17,259 nt of DNA from an uncultured Sphingobium sp. (GCA_946479185.1 CAMLFF010000034.1:1-17259), one strand, 5' to 3'. Positions 1 through 8,304 are shown, counted from the stretch's first letter. Notes: a model not told the origin generated them from the letters alone. Program-made: numbers and translations.

Positions 1-2335
1 TGACGGATCGACCGTTACGCTGAATGAGGTCGCACGGATCGAATTGGGGCGTCAGAGCTTTGGTTCTGCCACGCGCGAGCATGGCAAGGTTGCCGCCTCC
101 GCCGCGATCCAGCTGTCACCGGGTGCAAACGCCGTTGCCGTGTCCAACGCAGTCCGCTCGCGCATGGCCGAACTGCAACCTGCGCTCCCCCAAGGCATGA
201 GCTGGTCGGCTCCGTTCGACACCGCCCCGTTTGTGCGCGTCTCAATCGAGAAGGTGCTCCAAACACTGGCTGAGGCGATGGCCCTCGTCTTTCTGGTGAT
301 GTACCTGTTTCTGCAAAAATTCCGCTACACGCTGATCCCCGCCATCATGGCGCCAATCGCTCTGCTCGGCACGATCGCGGTCATGCTGCTGGCAGGCTAC
401 TCCATCAACGTGCTCACCATGTTCGGCATGGTGCTGGCCATCGGCATTATCGTGGATGACGCAATCGTCGTCGTCGAGACTGTCGAGCGATTGATGCATG
501 AGGAAGATCTGGCCCCGCGTGATGCAACAATCCGTGCCATGACAGAGATCACGCCCGCAATCATCGGCATTACTCTGGTCCTGTCCGCAGTCTTTATCCC
601 GATGGCGTTGGCGTCGGGATCGGTCGGCACGATCTATCGCCAGTTTTCGATGGCGATGGCTGTCTCGATCCTGTTCTCGGCCTTCCTCGCGCTCACCCTC
701 ACGCCGGCACTGTGCGCAACCTTGCTCAAGCCCGTGGACAAGGCGCGCCCGAAGAACCGCTTCTTCGCCAGGTTTGATCGCGGGTTCGAGCGAGTCACGA
801 CAGGTTACCAGCAGTGGGTCGGGACGTTGCTCAAGCGCACGGGTCGGGTGATGGCGGTTTTTGCCCTGCTGGTCGGGCTGCTCGCTATCGGCTTGCTCAA
901 CCTGCCATCATCCTTTCTGCCGGAAGAGGATCAGGGCTTTTTCATGACAACGTTCCAATTGCCCGCCGATGCCACCGCAACCCGCACGATGGACGCGGTC
1001 AAGGCATTCGAGCGCCACGCCGCAACGCGGTCTGGCATAGAGACGACCCAGTCGATCCTGGGGTTTGGCTTCTCCGGTTCCGGCGCCAATGCGGCAATGA
1101 TCTACACGATGCTAAAGAACGGCACCGATGTTCGCGGCGAGATCGCCGCGGCAGACGCGGCGATGGCGAGGGATGTCCACGAAGGCACGGTGATGAGCAT
1201 GATGCCGCCAGCGATCGACGAACTCGGCACCTCCTCAGGCTTCACGCTCCGGTTGCAGGATCGCGCAGGAAAAGGGCGGGAAGCGCTCAATGCGGCACGG
1301 GATCTGCTGCTTCTTCGGGCAGCAAAAAACCCGATGCTGGCCGATGTGTATGCCGACGGACTCCCAAGCGGAACCAATGTTCGGCTGGATATCGATCGAG
1401 CCAAGGCACGCGCTTTGGGCGTTTCATTCACCGCGATTACGGACATGATCGGCACTGCGCTGGGCAGCAGCTATGTGAATGATTTCCCTAATCAGGGGCG
1501 GTTGCAGCAAGTGATCGTCCAGGCCGATGCAGCGCATCGCATGAACCTGCCAGAGGTGCTCGCGATGCGGGTGCGCAATGCGAGTGGCGGCACCGTTGCG
1601 TTGAGCGAGCTTGTTACGCCGGTCTGGACCCACGGACTGCTGCAATTGAGCAATTTTAACGGCTATCCCTCGATCAGCATCACGGGCACCGCCGCCTCCG
1701 GCGTTTCAAGCGGCGATGCGATGGCGGCAATTGAGCAACTGGCCGCAGCGTTGCCGCGCGGTTTCGCGATCCAATGGACGGGCGCCTCGCTCCAGGAACG
1801 CGAAGCAGGCGCGCAGGCGCCGATGTTGCTGGCACTGTCCATGCTCGTTGTCTTCCTCGTCTTGGCTGCGCTTTATGAGAGCTGGTCGATCCCGGCGGCG
1901 GTGATGCTCGTGGTCCCGCTCGGCCTGATCGGGGCAGTGTCAGCGGTGCTGCTGCGTGGCATGTCTAACGACATTTTCTTCAAGGTCGGCCTCATCACGA
2001 TCATCGGCCTGAGCGCCAAGAATGCGATCCTGATCGTCGAATTCGCCAAGCAATATCGGGAGGACGGCATGAGCCTTATCGACGCCGCAGTCGCAGCGGC
2101 AAGGGTCCGGCTGCGTCCCATCGTGATGACAAGCCTTGCCTTTACGTTGGGTGTGATGCCTCTGATGCTGGCGCGCGGTGCAAGCGCGGAATCACAGGCT
2201 GCAATCGGCACGGGCGTGTTTGGCGGCATGGTAACCGGTACGATCCTAGCAGTGATTTTCGTGCCTATATTCTTTGTCGTCGTGGTCGGTCTAGCCGAGC
2301 GCTGGCGGTCAGGTCGCGGGGCGAAACAGGCATGA
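1..2335 (+). CDS. RND multidrug efflux permease (AcrB/MexB family), 5' end outside window
   Basis: Inner-membrane proton/drug antiporter subunit of a tripartite efflux pump. The reading frame is open from base 2 and enters from outside the window; the first visible residues (DGSTVTLNEVARIELG) align with roughly residue 255 of AcrB, so about a quarter of the protein is missing. The visible 778 codons end at TGA 2333-2335. Landmarks: TM segment with FLVMYLFLQ (about 280-310), the TM4 proton-relay pair Asp-Asp (codons 455-460, IIVDDAIVVVETVERL), periplasmic porter and docking domains, and the conserved relay Lys of GLSAKNAILIVEFAK (codon 2018-2020) followed by RLRPIVMTSLAF. All key proton-relay residues visible here are intact. 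It is coupled to the downstream channel gene by an ATGA overlap; the periplasmic adaptor gene is presumably upstream of the window. Substrate cannot be predicted. Confidence 0.96.
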   Translation, partial: DGSTVTLNEVARIELGRQSFGSATREHGKVAASAAIQLSPGANAVAVSNAVRSRMAELQPALPQGMSWSAPFDTAPFVRVSIEKVLQTLAEAMALVFLVMYLFLQKFRYTLIPAIMAPIALLGTIAVMLLAGYSINVLTMFGMVLAIGIIVDDAIVVVETVERLMHEEDLAPRDATIRAMTEITPAIIGITLVLSAVFIPMALASGSVGTIYRQFSMAMAVSILFSAFLALTLTPALCATLLKPVDKARPKNRFFARFDRGFERVTTGYQQWVGTLLKRTGRVMAVFALLVGLLAIGLLNLPSSFLPEEDQGFFMTTFQLPADATATRTMDAVKAFERHAATRSGIETTQSILGFGFSGSGANAAMIYTMLKNGTDVRGEIAAADAAMARDVHEGTVMSMMPPAIDELGTSSGFTLRLQDRAGKGREALNAARDLLLLRAAKNPMLADVYADGLPSGTNVRLDIDRAKARALGVSFTAITDMIGTALGSSYVNDFPNQGRLQQVIVQADAAHRMNLPEVLAMRVRNASGGTVALSELVTPVWTHGLLQLSNFNGYPSISITGTAASGVSSGDAMAAIEQLAAALPRGFAIQWTGASLQEREAGAQAPMLLALSMLVVFLVLAALYESWSIPAAVMLVVPLGLIGAVSAVLLRGMSNDIFFKVGLITIIGLSAKNAILIVEFAKQYREDGMSLIDAAVAAARVRLRPIVMTSLAFTLGVMPLMLARGASAESQAAIGTGVFGGMVTGTILAVIFVPIFFVVVVGLAERWRSGRGAKQA

Positions 2336-3735
2336 AAATGCGCGCAATTGCCCTGAGCCTTTTGCTGATCACGACGGCCTGCACGATGACGCCAATGCTC
2401 AAGTTGCCAGCCCCGCCCGTTCCCGCCGCCTTTCCCCTCGCGCCGGGCGGTGACGCAGCGCCTGATTGGCGCGGCATGTTCGGCGACCCGCGCCTACAGC
2501 GCCTGATCGCGCTGGCACTCAGTGAAAACCGCGATCTGCGCATTGCAGCGCTGAATGCCGAGGCAGCGCAAGCCCAGATTCGCGTTCAGCGTGCCCAGGG
2601 GCTGCCGAACGTCAATCTCGATGGAGGCTTCACGCGCCAGCGTCAGCCAGTGAACGGCATAGGGTCAAACAGCGGCAATTCCGGTGTCGCCTTGAGCCAA
2701 TTTACCGCTCAGTTGGCTATTACATCTTTCGAGCTCGACCTGTTCGGCCGGCTACGTGCACAGAATGCGGCTACCATCGAACGCTATCTCGGCTCACGGG
2801 AAGGGCAGCGCGCGGTCCAGTTGACGGTGATCGGCGCGGTCGTCGAAGCCTATCTCGCTGAACGTCTGGCAGACGAGCAATTGGCACTGACCGAGGCGAC
2901 GCTTGCCGATTGGCGCGCGTCACGGGATATCACGCGCAGGCTTCAGGCAGCGGGTCAGTCGAGCGGTGCCGATCTCGCGCAAGCCCAAGGGCTGGTCCAA
3001 CAGGCACAGGCCGACCTGGCGCAGCGACTTCGCGAACGAATGGTGGCGACCAACGCGCTGACCTTGGCTGTGGGCGCTCCGGCCTTGGGCGACTTGCCGC
3101 GGCCAATGGCACTGATGGACCAGCCAATCCGCACTACGCTCCGGGCGGGCACGCCGTCCGATCTTCTGGAACACCGCCCGGACATCGCGCAAGCCGAGCA
3201 CGATCTGCGCGCCGCCAATGCAGATGTCGGCGCGGCGCGCGCAGCCTTCTTCCCGCGCATTTCACTGACTGGAGCGTTTGGCTTTGCGAGCGCAGCGCTT
3301 GAGGCTCTGTTCAATGCAGGTAATCAAAGCTGGTCATTCTCGCCCGCAATATCCGTCCCCATCTTTCGCGGCGGCGAGTTGCGCGGCAATCTCAAACTGG
3401 CGCGCATCCGCACCTCAATCGCGGTCAACACTTATGAGAAGGCGATCCAAACCGCCTTCCGCGAAGTTGTTGATGGGCTAGCCGCACGCGCAACTTATGC
3501 GACCCAACTGACCGAACAACGCGGCGTCGTCCAGCAGGCGCAGAAGCGTGCTGCCCTGGCGCTGCTATCCTATCGCGCAGGCATGACCGGGCGACTGGAA
3601 CTGCTCGACGCCCAACGCGCGGCCTACGCTGCACAGCAGACATTGCTGGTCGTGCGCCGGGACGAACTGGCCAGCGCCACCGCTTTATATCGCGCATTGG
3701 GCGGCGAGGTGAGCAATCAGGCCAGCGCGCCATGA
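2332..3735 (+). CDS. RND efflux outer-membrane channel lipoprotein (OprM/NodT family)
   Basis: TolC-like outer-membrane factor that completes the pump encoded by the preceding gene. The 467-residue length is normal for the family. The amino terminus has a basic start, a hydrophobic stretch and a lipobox-like ITTAC with Cys17 as probable lipidated residue; Thr rather than Leu at -3 is less typical. Two outer-membrane efflux repeats follow: the first contains the conserved FELDLFGRLRAQNAA segment (about 138-152), the second contains LLEHRPDIAQAEHDLRAANADVGAAR and FFPRISLTGAFG (about 284-325). The start ATG overlaps the permease stop as ATGA, implying translational coupling. No further pump gene follows, so this is the last gene of that operon. 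Confidence 0.95.
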   Translation: MKMRAIALSLLLITTACTMTPMLKLPAPPVPAAFPLAPGGDAAPDWRGMFGDPRLQRLIALALSENRDLRIAALNAEAAQAQIRVQRAQGLPNVNLDGGFTRQRQPVNGIGSNSGNSGVALSQFTAQLAITSFELDLFGRLRAQNAATIERYLGSREGQRAVQLTVIGAVVEAYLAERLADEQLALTEATLADWRASRDITRRLQAAGQSSGADLAQAQGLVQQAQADLAQRLRERMVATNALTLAVGAPALGDLPRPMALMDQPIRTTLRAGTPSDLLEHRPDIAQAEHDLRAANADVGAARAAFFPRISLTGAFGFASAALEALFNAGNQSWSFSPAISVPIFRGGELRGNLKLARIRTSIAVNTYEKAIQTAFREVVDGLAARATYATQLTEQRGVVQQAQKRAALALLSYRAGMTGRLELLDAQRAAYAAQQTLLVVRRDELASATALYRALGGEVSNQASAP

Positions 3736-4232
3736 TAACTGCCTTAATTTTTGAGCAGCGTAACATCCAGCTATGCGGGAATACATGCGGCTTCCACGTC
3801 TCGAATTCTACCGCGACAAACATCGCACCTTCACCTGCATCGCTGCCCAAAGATGATGTCGGATGACGAAAGACGCCGGAATGGCCGGCGATGGCTCGAA
3901 CAGGGGCGGCACAATTTTATAGCTACCGGGGTGGCAGGGCAGAAGTTGCCGCAACGTCGCTCCGCACATGTTTTCGCCAAGCCGGATTGGACCGATCCTG
4001 GAAAATCAATGAGCGTCGTGATCGTCAACTCGATCGCCTACTGTGTGTGACCCCGCAGGATGATGCGGGGCTGGGCGAACCAATTCAACGAACGTCTCGC
4101 TGCGCAGATAGTGATTCTCCAGCGCGGAAGGGTTGATCCGAAACATCCCGTTACTGCCATTTCTGGGATGCATGAACGAACGACCGTTTTAGCCGGTTGC
4201 TGGCTGGGAAAGCTGCCTGTTCGGATCGTCTC
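3736..4232. other. gene-poor spacer between efflux operon and methyltransferase gene
   Basis: About 500 bases with no frame that I can assign to a protein family. Short open frames exist on both strands but none combines a good ribosome-binding site with recognisable protein character. Two inverted repeats are visible: a 7-bp stem with a 6-base loop at 4051-4070 and a 6-bp stem (CATCCC/GGGATG) at 4144-4170. The stretch may be a decayed gene or insertion remnant, but no terminal repeats or transposase motifs are visible. Confidence 0.5.
4051..4070. other. inverted repeat, possible terminator stem
   Basis: CCCCGCA and TGCGGGG form a perfect 7-bp GC-rich stem around the loop GGATGA. It lies about 315 bases after the channel gene and about 165 bases after the end of the minus-strand methyltransferase gene. 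No T-tract follows on either strand, so a classic intrinsic terminator is not demonstrated. Confidence 0.4.
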
Positions 4233-5465
4233 TTAAGCCGACATATGCGCCCCCAAGCAACGCTCAGCAGCTGCGCGACTATTTTGCCGTTCGATGATCA
4301 AACACTCGTCGTTGAACCAGAGGTTTCCATATTTCTCGAGCGTCTCGCGCGTCGTCTGTAGAAATCCAGGTCTAGCCATTGCCTCTACAACGCGGTCGCC
4401 TTCGATCTGCGCGACATAAGTTGCGGCATTCCATGCTGAGAACAGAGCCGAAGTCCCGATGAGCGGGTTGTCGCCCTCCCCGCTCCCTGCAAGAACATGC
4501 ATATCAAAGCGCAGGGACGCTTCTTCGTCTGAAAATGTGTCGAACGCATAATGTGCCTCTTCGCCAGCCAATGCAGCCTGCGTTGCCAGCGCCAGATCTT
4601 TGCGAGTGGCCGGAAACGAGTTTTCACCCGGCCAGACCTTTTGAATGATCTCCATGGCCGGATCATTGCCGGCCGATTGGATTGCGATCAGTCGGCCACC
4701 CGGGCGCAGAGCTCGCGCCAAGGGTGCAAGCACCCGCTCAGCCTTGAAGGTCAGATCGGCCTTGAGCCGAAATGGCTGACTTGCGAGCACCAGATCAAAG
4801 TCAGCCTGCGGCGCGGATTGACGGGGGATCACGCGATCCAGCAAAAACTTATAATCCTCACGGTAAAGCACCAAAACTGTAGGCGTCTCCGGCCATAGCC
4901 CACCCGTCGACGGGTTGGCCTTCATTCGCCAGCTTTCAGCGAGAAAAGGTATGAGAGACTGAATCTGCTGCTCCATATCCGCAGAGGTGCTGCCTTCCAG
5001 CGCCACTTCATTCCAAATCATTCGCTGCTGAGCTTTGGGGTCCGCCCGACGCAGAAAGGGCGCTTCAGCATAGGAAATGTTGGTGAGCGCGACGACCGTC
5101 TCGGGGTGCTCCACGAAGCGGTCAGGCAGTTTCTCAAGCGCCAGCCGCACATCCTCTAGGCTGATTTCCTTGCCGACCACATAAAATGGCAAACGCGGAA
5201 AACGGCGGTGCATTGCACGTAAAAGACGAGACATCACGGTGCCATCCCCCACGCCTGCATCGAAAAACCTCAGCGCCGGAGGTTGCGGATCGAGCCGATC
5301 GAGCTCCTGCGCAACGCGATCAGCGATGACGTGCTTTTCCGTGCAACTGTTTACGAACATCAGGTAATTCTGACGGCTGTCATAAAAGCGGGGCTTCGGC
5401 CCGGCATTGCGCGCCTCGGTTATTGGCTCGGGACGAGCCGCTTCCATTTCAGCGTTCACATTCAT
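4233..5465 (-). CDS. SAM-dependent methyltransferase-like protein
   Basis: Predicted cytoplasmic class I (Rossmann) methyltransferase of 410 residues; substrate unknown. Motif I is FFDAGVGDGT (67-76), with the acidic residue closing the second strand at Glu100 (VVGKEIS). A motif-IV-like FDLVLASQPF is at 223-232, and a post-motif ALRPGGRLIAIQSAG at 252-266. The large insert between motifs I and IV (about 105-220) and a 130-residue carboxy-terminal extension make it larger than a minimal methyltransferase. The frame is open upstream to 5708, but the extra residues look non-protein-like and the similarity to the fold starts after MNVNAEM, so the ATG at 5465 is preferred; its ribosome-binding site is weak and 5528 is an alternative. 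It is divergent from the GntR gene and has no partner on its strand, so membership in the catabolic cluster is uncertain. Confidence 0.75.
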   Translation of the reverse strand: MNVNAEMEAARPEPITEARNAGPKPRFYDSRQNYLMFVNSCTEKHVIADRVAQELDRLDPQPPALRFFDAGVGDGTVMSRLLRAMHRRFPRLPFYVVGKEISLEDVRLALEKLPDRFVEHPETVVALTNISYAEAPFLRRADPKAQQRMIWNEVALEGSTSADMEQQIQSLIPFLAESWRMKANPSTGGLWPETPTVLVLYREDYKFLLDRVIPRQSAPQADFDLVLASQPFRLKADLTFKAERVLAPLARALRPGGRLIAIQSAGNDPAMEIIQKVWPGENSFPATRKDLALATQAALAGEEAHYAFDTFSDEEASLRFDMHVLAGSGEGDNPLIGTSALFSAWNAATYVAQIEGDRVVEAMARPGFLQTTRETLEKYGNLWFNDECLIIERQNSRAAAERCLGAHMSA

Positions 5466-5554
5466 AGCTGGGGTCTCACGCACTGGGTGTCTCCACGACC
5501 GCTGTTTCGGCGCCGGACAAACTGTCATAGTGGGCACCGTTCCGGGTGAGCGCG

Positions 5555-5562
5555 AACTTCCG
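5555..5562 (+). promoter_or_regulatory. AACTTCCG half-site upstream of GntR gene (distal)
   Basis: Exact copy of the 8-base core of the shared cluster element, oriented towards the GntR gene and about 180 bases before its start. The downstream arm (CGGATAAGC in the consensus) and the upstream GCA are not conserved, so this is only a half-site. Confidence 0.35.
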
Positions 5563-5648
5563 GTTAAAGGCCCAAGGAGGTAAACCACATTGCATCCCAC
5601 TTTAGCGCCAATGCTGGTTCTGCCCGCAAAACGACCTGATCCAGACGG

Positions 5649-5656
5649 AACTTCCG
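5649..5656 (+). promoter_or_regulatory. AACTTCCG half-site upstream of GntR gene (proximal)
   Basis: Exact core 8-mer within the perfect inverted repeat CGGAA-C-TTCCG, oriented towards the GntR gene. The full-element window would end 78 bases before ATG 5747, within the 54-90 base spacing seen at the four better copies. The second arm is poorly matched (3 of 9). Confidence 0.4.
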
Positions 5657-5746
5657 CTTTGCTGATCCGGATCTTCACGAGCGAGCGAGCCCAAAACAGG
5701 CCGTTCAAACGGACATCGCCATGGCAAACGGCTATGGTCGGTTGAG

Positions 5747-6475
5747 ATGACGAAGATTTCTAAACAGGCACCGGACGAATTTGACCGTGGCGATGCGTCA
5801 AATATCGCGATTGCAGGCGCGCAACGCAGGCTGCAGCGCACGCGCGGGTTGGTCGAGGAGGTCTTCCAGATCATCCGCGCCGACATCATGGCGCTTCGCA
5901 TTCCGCCGAATTCAAGGATATCGATAGATAGGCTAGCGCGCGAACTGGGAGTCTCTCAGACCCCGATCCGTGAGGCGCTGAGCATGCTGGAAGCGATCGG
6001 CCTGGTCGCACGGCGCCTTTATTCAGGCTATTGGTGCGCACCGCAGCTTCTTCGATCTCAGATCGATGATCTTTTTGCCGTGCGCTTGCTACTGGAGCCT
6101 TATGCCGCGCGCACCGCTGCTGAGCGTATGTCCGATGCCGACATGATTGCCCTCGCACGCCATGTCGAAACAATGGAACCGGCGACCTACGCAATCAACT
6201 ATGATGATTATGCCGACCGGGATGCGGAACTCCATGACATCATCGCAAGAGGCAGCGGCAATGCGATCATCCACGATGCTCTGGGACGGCTCCACTCCCA
6301 CCTCCACATCTTCCGCCTGAAATCCAGTTCCGAAGTGACGACAGAAGCAAGTCGTGAGCATGACGCGATCGTCAAGGCGCTGATGCGTCGGGATGGGGAT
6401 GCTGCCGAGGCAGCGATGGCAACGCATCTGCGCCGTTCCTACGAACGGCTGGTCAACGGGTCAAAACCGGAGTGA
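5747..6475 (+). CDS. GntR-family transcriptional regulator, FCD (FadR-like) subfamily
   Basis: Predicted DNA-binding repressor or dual regulator of 242 residues, typical for FadR-like GntR proteins. A winged helix-turn-helix lies at about 35-98, with the recognition segment LARELGVSQTPIREALSMLEAIGLV (63-87) carrying the hallmark QTPIREAL. The effector-binding FCD domain covers about 107-235; its usual metal-binding set is visible as Asp159, His163, His205 and His227 (D-x3-H, EHDAI, THL). FCD regulators commonly sense organic acids and control adjacent catabolic genes. A weak GGTTGAG precedes ATG 5747. Core copies of the shared operator-like element lie upstream, consistent with autoregulation (inference). 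It is about 100 bases ahead of the co-oriented AraC gene. Confidence 0.93.
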   Translation: MTKISKQAPDEFDRGDASNIAIAGAQRRLQRTRGLVEEVFQIIRADIMALRIPPNSRISIDRLARELGVSQTPIREALSMLEAIGLVARRLYSGYWCAPQLLRSQIDDLFAVRLLLEPYAARTAAERMSDADMIALARHVETMEPATYAINYDDYADRDAELHDIIARGSGNAIIHDALGRLHSHLHIFRLKSSSEVTTEASREHDAIVKALMRRDGDAAEAAMATHLRRSYERLVNGSKPE

Positions 6476-6504
6476 CATGACCGCCGCGCCAGGCGCAAGA
6501 CTCA

Positions 6505-6545
6505 TTGACTGTCTGCATGAGTAGGATATCGTATAGGAAATACGA
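6505..6545 (+). promoter_or_regulatory. candidate promoter and inverted repeat upstream of AraC gene
   Basis: A -35-like TTGACT (6505-6510) is followed after 16 bases by TATCGT (6527-6532), a moderate sigma-70-like pair. Overlapping the -10 side is an inverted repeat TCGTAT-AGGAA-ATACGA (6529-6545), a plausible operator. An independent promoter for the AraC gene is thus plausible despite the short gap after the GntR gene. Confidence 0.4.
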
Positions 6546-6572
6546 AAAATTCGTGGAGAGGAACGGCTTCAA

Positions 6573-7523
6573 ATGCGTCAAGCTTTGGCCATCGAACACA
6601 GCCCGTCAGCACCGGTGGTGTGGAAGGGTGGACGCGCGCAAGTCACAGTCCACACCCGCATCCCCAATTCCATGCTTTTGGCCGAGAAGCTCGGCCCGCT
6701 CCTGCTGATCCAGATGCGCTGCGGCAGTGTGACAATTTCCCGTCCAGACGGCGCAATGACACCAGCTGATCGTCAGTCGACCTTCATGATCCTACTGGCT
6801 GGCCGAGCGACCCTGCGCCATTATGGCCGCCAGATCGAATTACTGCCTGGCGACATCACCATGTATGATCATAGCGCCGAATATTATCTGAATTTTGACC
6901 AGCCCACGCAGGTCATCATGGTCCGGGTCGATTCAAACGCAATACGCCAGCTTTTCCCTGCTCCGGACAGCTTTTATGGTCAGCGGATCCCCGGTGATGT
7001 CGGCCTCACATCGACCGTTCTTGCCATGGCGAAGGATTTGTCCCTCAAGCTTGAGCAGACGTCCAACATCCATTTCCATGAGCGTGTGGCCAATCACCTT
7101 CTCGATGTTTTGGCCACGGCCTATGCAGAGGTGATGGATGAGCCGTCCTCGGCAACGTCGCTGATGGAGCGGCGGTTTTGGAAGGTCCGGCTTTTCATCG
7201 AAGAAAATCTTCGTGATCCGTCTCTATCGCCATCGGTCGTGGCGGATCGACTGAAGCTCTCCAGCCGCTACCTCCGCATGATCTTTGCGGTGAGCGATGA
7301 GTCTCCTTCAACCTATATATTGCGGCGTCGGCTGGAGGAATGCGCTCGGCACTTTAGCGATGAGCGCTGGCGCGGTCGGTCGATAACCGAAATCGCTTTT
7401 AGCTGGGGCTTCAACAGCGCACCGCATTTCACCCGCACGTTCCGGCAGCATTTCGGCATGTCGCCCAGCCAGTACCGTTTAAAGCACGCGACGAGCCTCA
7501 GTGAGCCAGTGATGCTGCAATAG
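6573..7523 (+). CDS. AraC/XylS-family transcriptional regulator
   Basis: Predicted transcription factor of 316 residues. Residues about 20-190 form a cupin-like amino-terminal sensor domain of the AraC-binding-like type (GRATLRHYGRQIELLPGDITMYD, 77-99). The carboxy terminus holds the two helix-turn-helices: SPSVVADRLKLSSRYLRMIF (219-238) and RSITEIAFSWGFNSAPHFTRTF (269-290), followed by the family signature FGMSPSQYR (294-302). The start ATG has a good GGAGAGGA about 10 bases upstream. AraC proteins with this layout usually activate catabolic genes in response to a small molecule. It lies between the GntR gene and the convergent SDR gene and is a second candidate regulator of the cluster. Confidence 0.93.
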   Translation: MRQALAIEHSPSAPVVWKGGRAQVTVHTRIPNSMLLAEKLGPLLLIQMRCGSVTISRPDGAMTPADRQSTFMILLAGRATLRHYGRQIELLPGDITMYDHSAEYYLNFDQPTQVIMVRVDSNAIRQLFPAPDSFYGQRIPGDVGLTSTVLAMAKDLSLKLEQTSNIHFHERVANHLLDVLATAYAEVMDEPSSATSLMERRFWKVRLFIEENLRDPSLSPSVVADRLKLSSRYLRMIFAVSDESPSTYILRRRLEECARHFSDERWRGRSITEIAFSWGFNSAPHFTRTFRQHFGMSPSQYRLKHATSLSEPVMLQ

Positions 7524-7535
7524 GATGGCGTTCTG

Positions 7536-7558
7536 AGAGCCAGACGTCTCGGCGCTCT
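7536..7558. terminator. possible bidirectional terminator hairpin between AraC and SDR genes
   Basis: AGAGC (7536-7540) pairs with GCTCT (7554-7558), with the 8-bp palindrome AGACGTCT inside. It fills the short space between the convergent stop codons of the AraC and SDR genes. The stem is short and there is no long T-run, so the assignment is tentative. Confidence 0.35.
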
Positions 7559-8304
7559 TATCGCGCGCCCGCAACCGCCAGATTGGCACCCGCTACATAG
7601 GATGCGGCATCCGATACGAGAAACATGACAGCGGCAGAGACTTCCTGCGGCTCCCCAGCCCGCCGCATCGGCAGACCGGAAGCAATGCGATCGAGCTTGC
7701 CTGGCACATGAATGTCCGTGTCGATAGGACCGGGTGACACGGCGTTAACGCGGATGCCAAGCGGTGCAACTTCACGGGCAAGGCCAAGCGTCAGACTGTC
7801 GATGCCGCCCTTTGTGGCTGCGTACCAGACATGTTCGCCCGGCGCCCCGTAAAGCGCAGCGCGGGAGGAAATCAGCACGATCGAGCCCCCTGCCCCACCC
7901 ATAGAGGTGGACATACGCCGCACAGCTTCACGTGAGCAAAGCAGCGCGCCCGTCAGATTTACGTCGACCACCTTGGCGAGGAGTTCGTCCGTCGCATCAA
8001 CCAGCGCGGAGGATTCACCGACGATGCCGCCGTTATAGACGAGGGCACGAAGCGGGCCGAGTTTGTCGGCAGCCGCGAACAGGCGGACGATATCAGCAGG
8101 AATGCCGGTATCCGCCTGTATCGCTTGGGCTTTCCCACCATCGGACTGGATCGCTTTGACGACCTCGGATGCCAGTTCCGCTCTTCCGGCATAAGTCAGG
8201 AGCACGTGATAGCCCGCCCTTGCCGCATCAAGAGCGATGGCGGCGCCGATGCCGCGACTGCCACCGGTGACGATGAAAACGTCGCCATCGCTTTGATTGC
8301 TCAT
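7558..8304 (-). CDS. short-chain dehydrogenase/reductase (SDR)
   Basis: NAD(P)-dependent classical SDR oxidoreductase of 248 residues, cytoplasmic. The cofactor motif TGGSRGIG is at 13-20; a variant YNGG replaces the usual NNAG at 90-93; the structural Asn116 is in VNLTG; the catalytic set is Ser147, Tyr161 and Lys165 (ISSRAALYGAPGEHVWYAATK). The motif SPGPIDTDI follows at 190-198. A small Tyr-Ala-Gly-Arg stretch after strand 2 (38-41) is compatible with NADP(H) use. The start ATG has AAGGA about 6 bases upstream. It is the last gene of a minus-strand run, 37 bases after the MetE-like gene, and probably oxidises or reduces the product of that enzyme or another pathway step (inference). Confidence 0.95.
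   Translation of the reverse strand: MSNQSDGDVFIVTGGSRGIGAAIALDAARAGYHVLLTYAGRAELASEVVKAIQSDGGKAQAIQADTGIPADIVRLFAAADKLGPLRALVYNGGIVGESSALVDATDELLAKVVDVNLTGALLCSREAVRRMSTSMGGAGGSIVLISSRAALYGAPGEHVWYAATKGGIDSLTLGLAREVAPLGIRVNAVSPGPIDTDIHVPGKLDRIASGLPMRRAGEPQEVSAAVMFLVSDAASYVAGANLAVAGAR

Larger units (their letters stand above)
5466..5746. promoter_or_regulatory. divergent control region, methyltransferase / GntR regulator
   Basis: Intergenic region of about 280 bases if the methyltransferase starts at 5465. It contains two exact plus-strand copies of AACTTCCG (5555-5562 and 5649-5656), the core of the element found upstream of the catabolic operons. The second sits inside CGGAACTTCCG, a perfect inverted repeat, and is followed by the 10-bp palindrome GATCCGGATC (5664-5673). 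A nine-codon frame starting at ATG 5721 ends in a TGA that overlaps the GntR start as ATGA. These signals suggest a regulated, possibly autoregulated promoter, but no clear -35/-10 pair was picked out. Confidence 0.5.

Noticed and set aside
814..1482. 222-codon open frame inside the RND gene in another frame
   Set aside because: Arg/Gly-rich low-quality translation fully contained in a clear AcrB-family gene.
5466..5708. Amino-terminal extension of the methyltransferase to a TTG start at 5708
   Set aside because: The extra 81 residues lack fold similarity, the start has no clear ribosome-binding site and the region contains regulatory-looking repeats. ATG 5465 is preferred, though 5528 remains possible.
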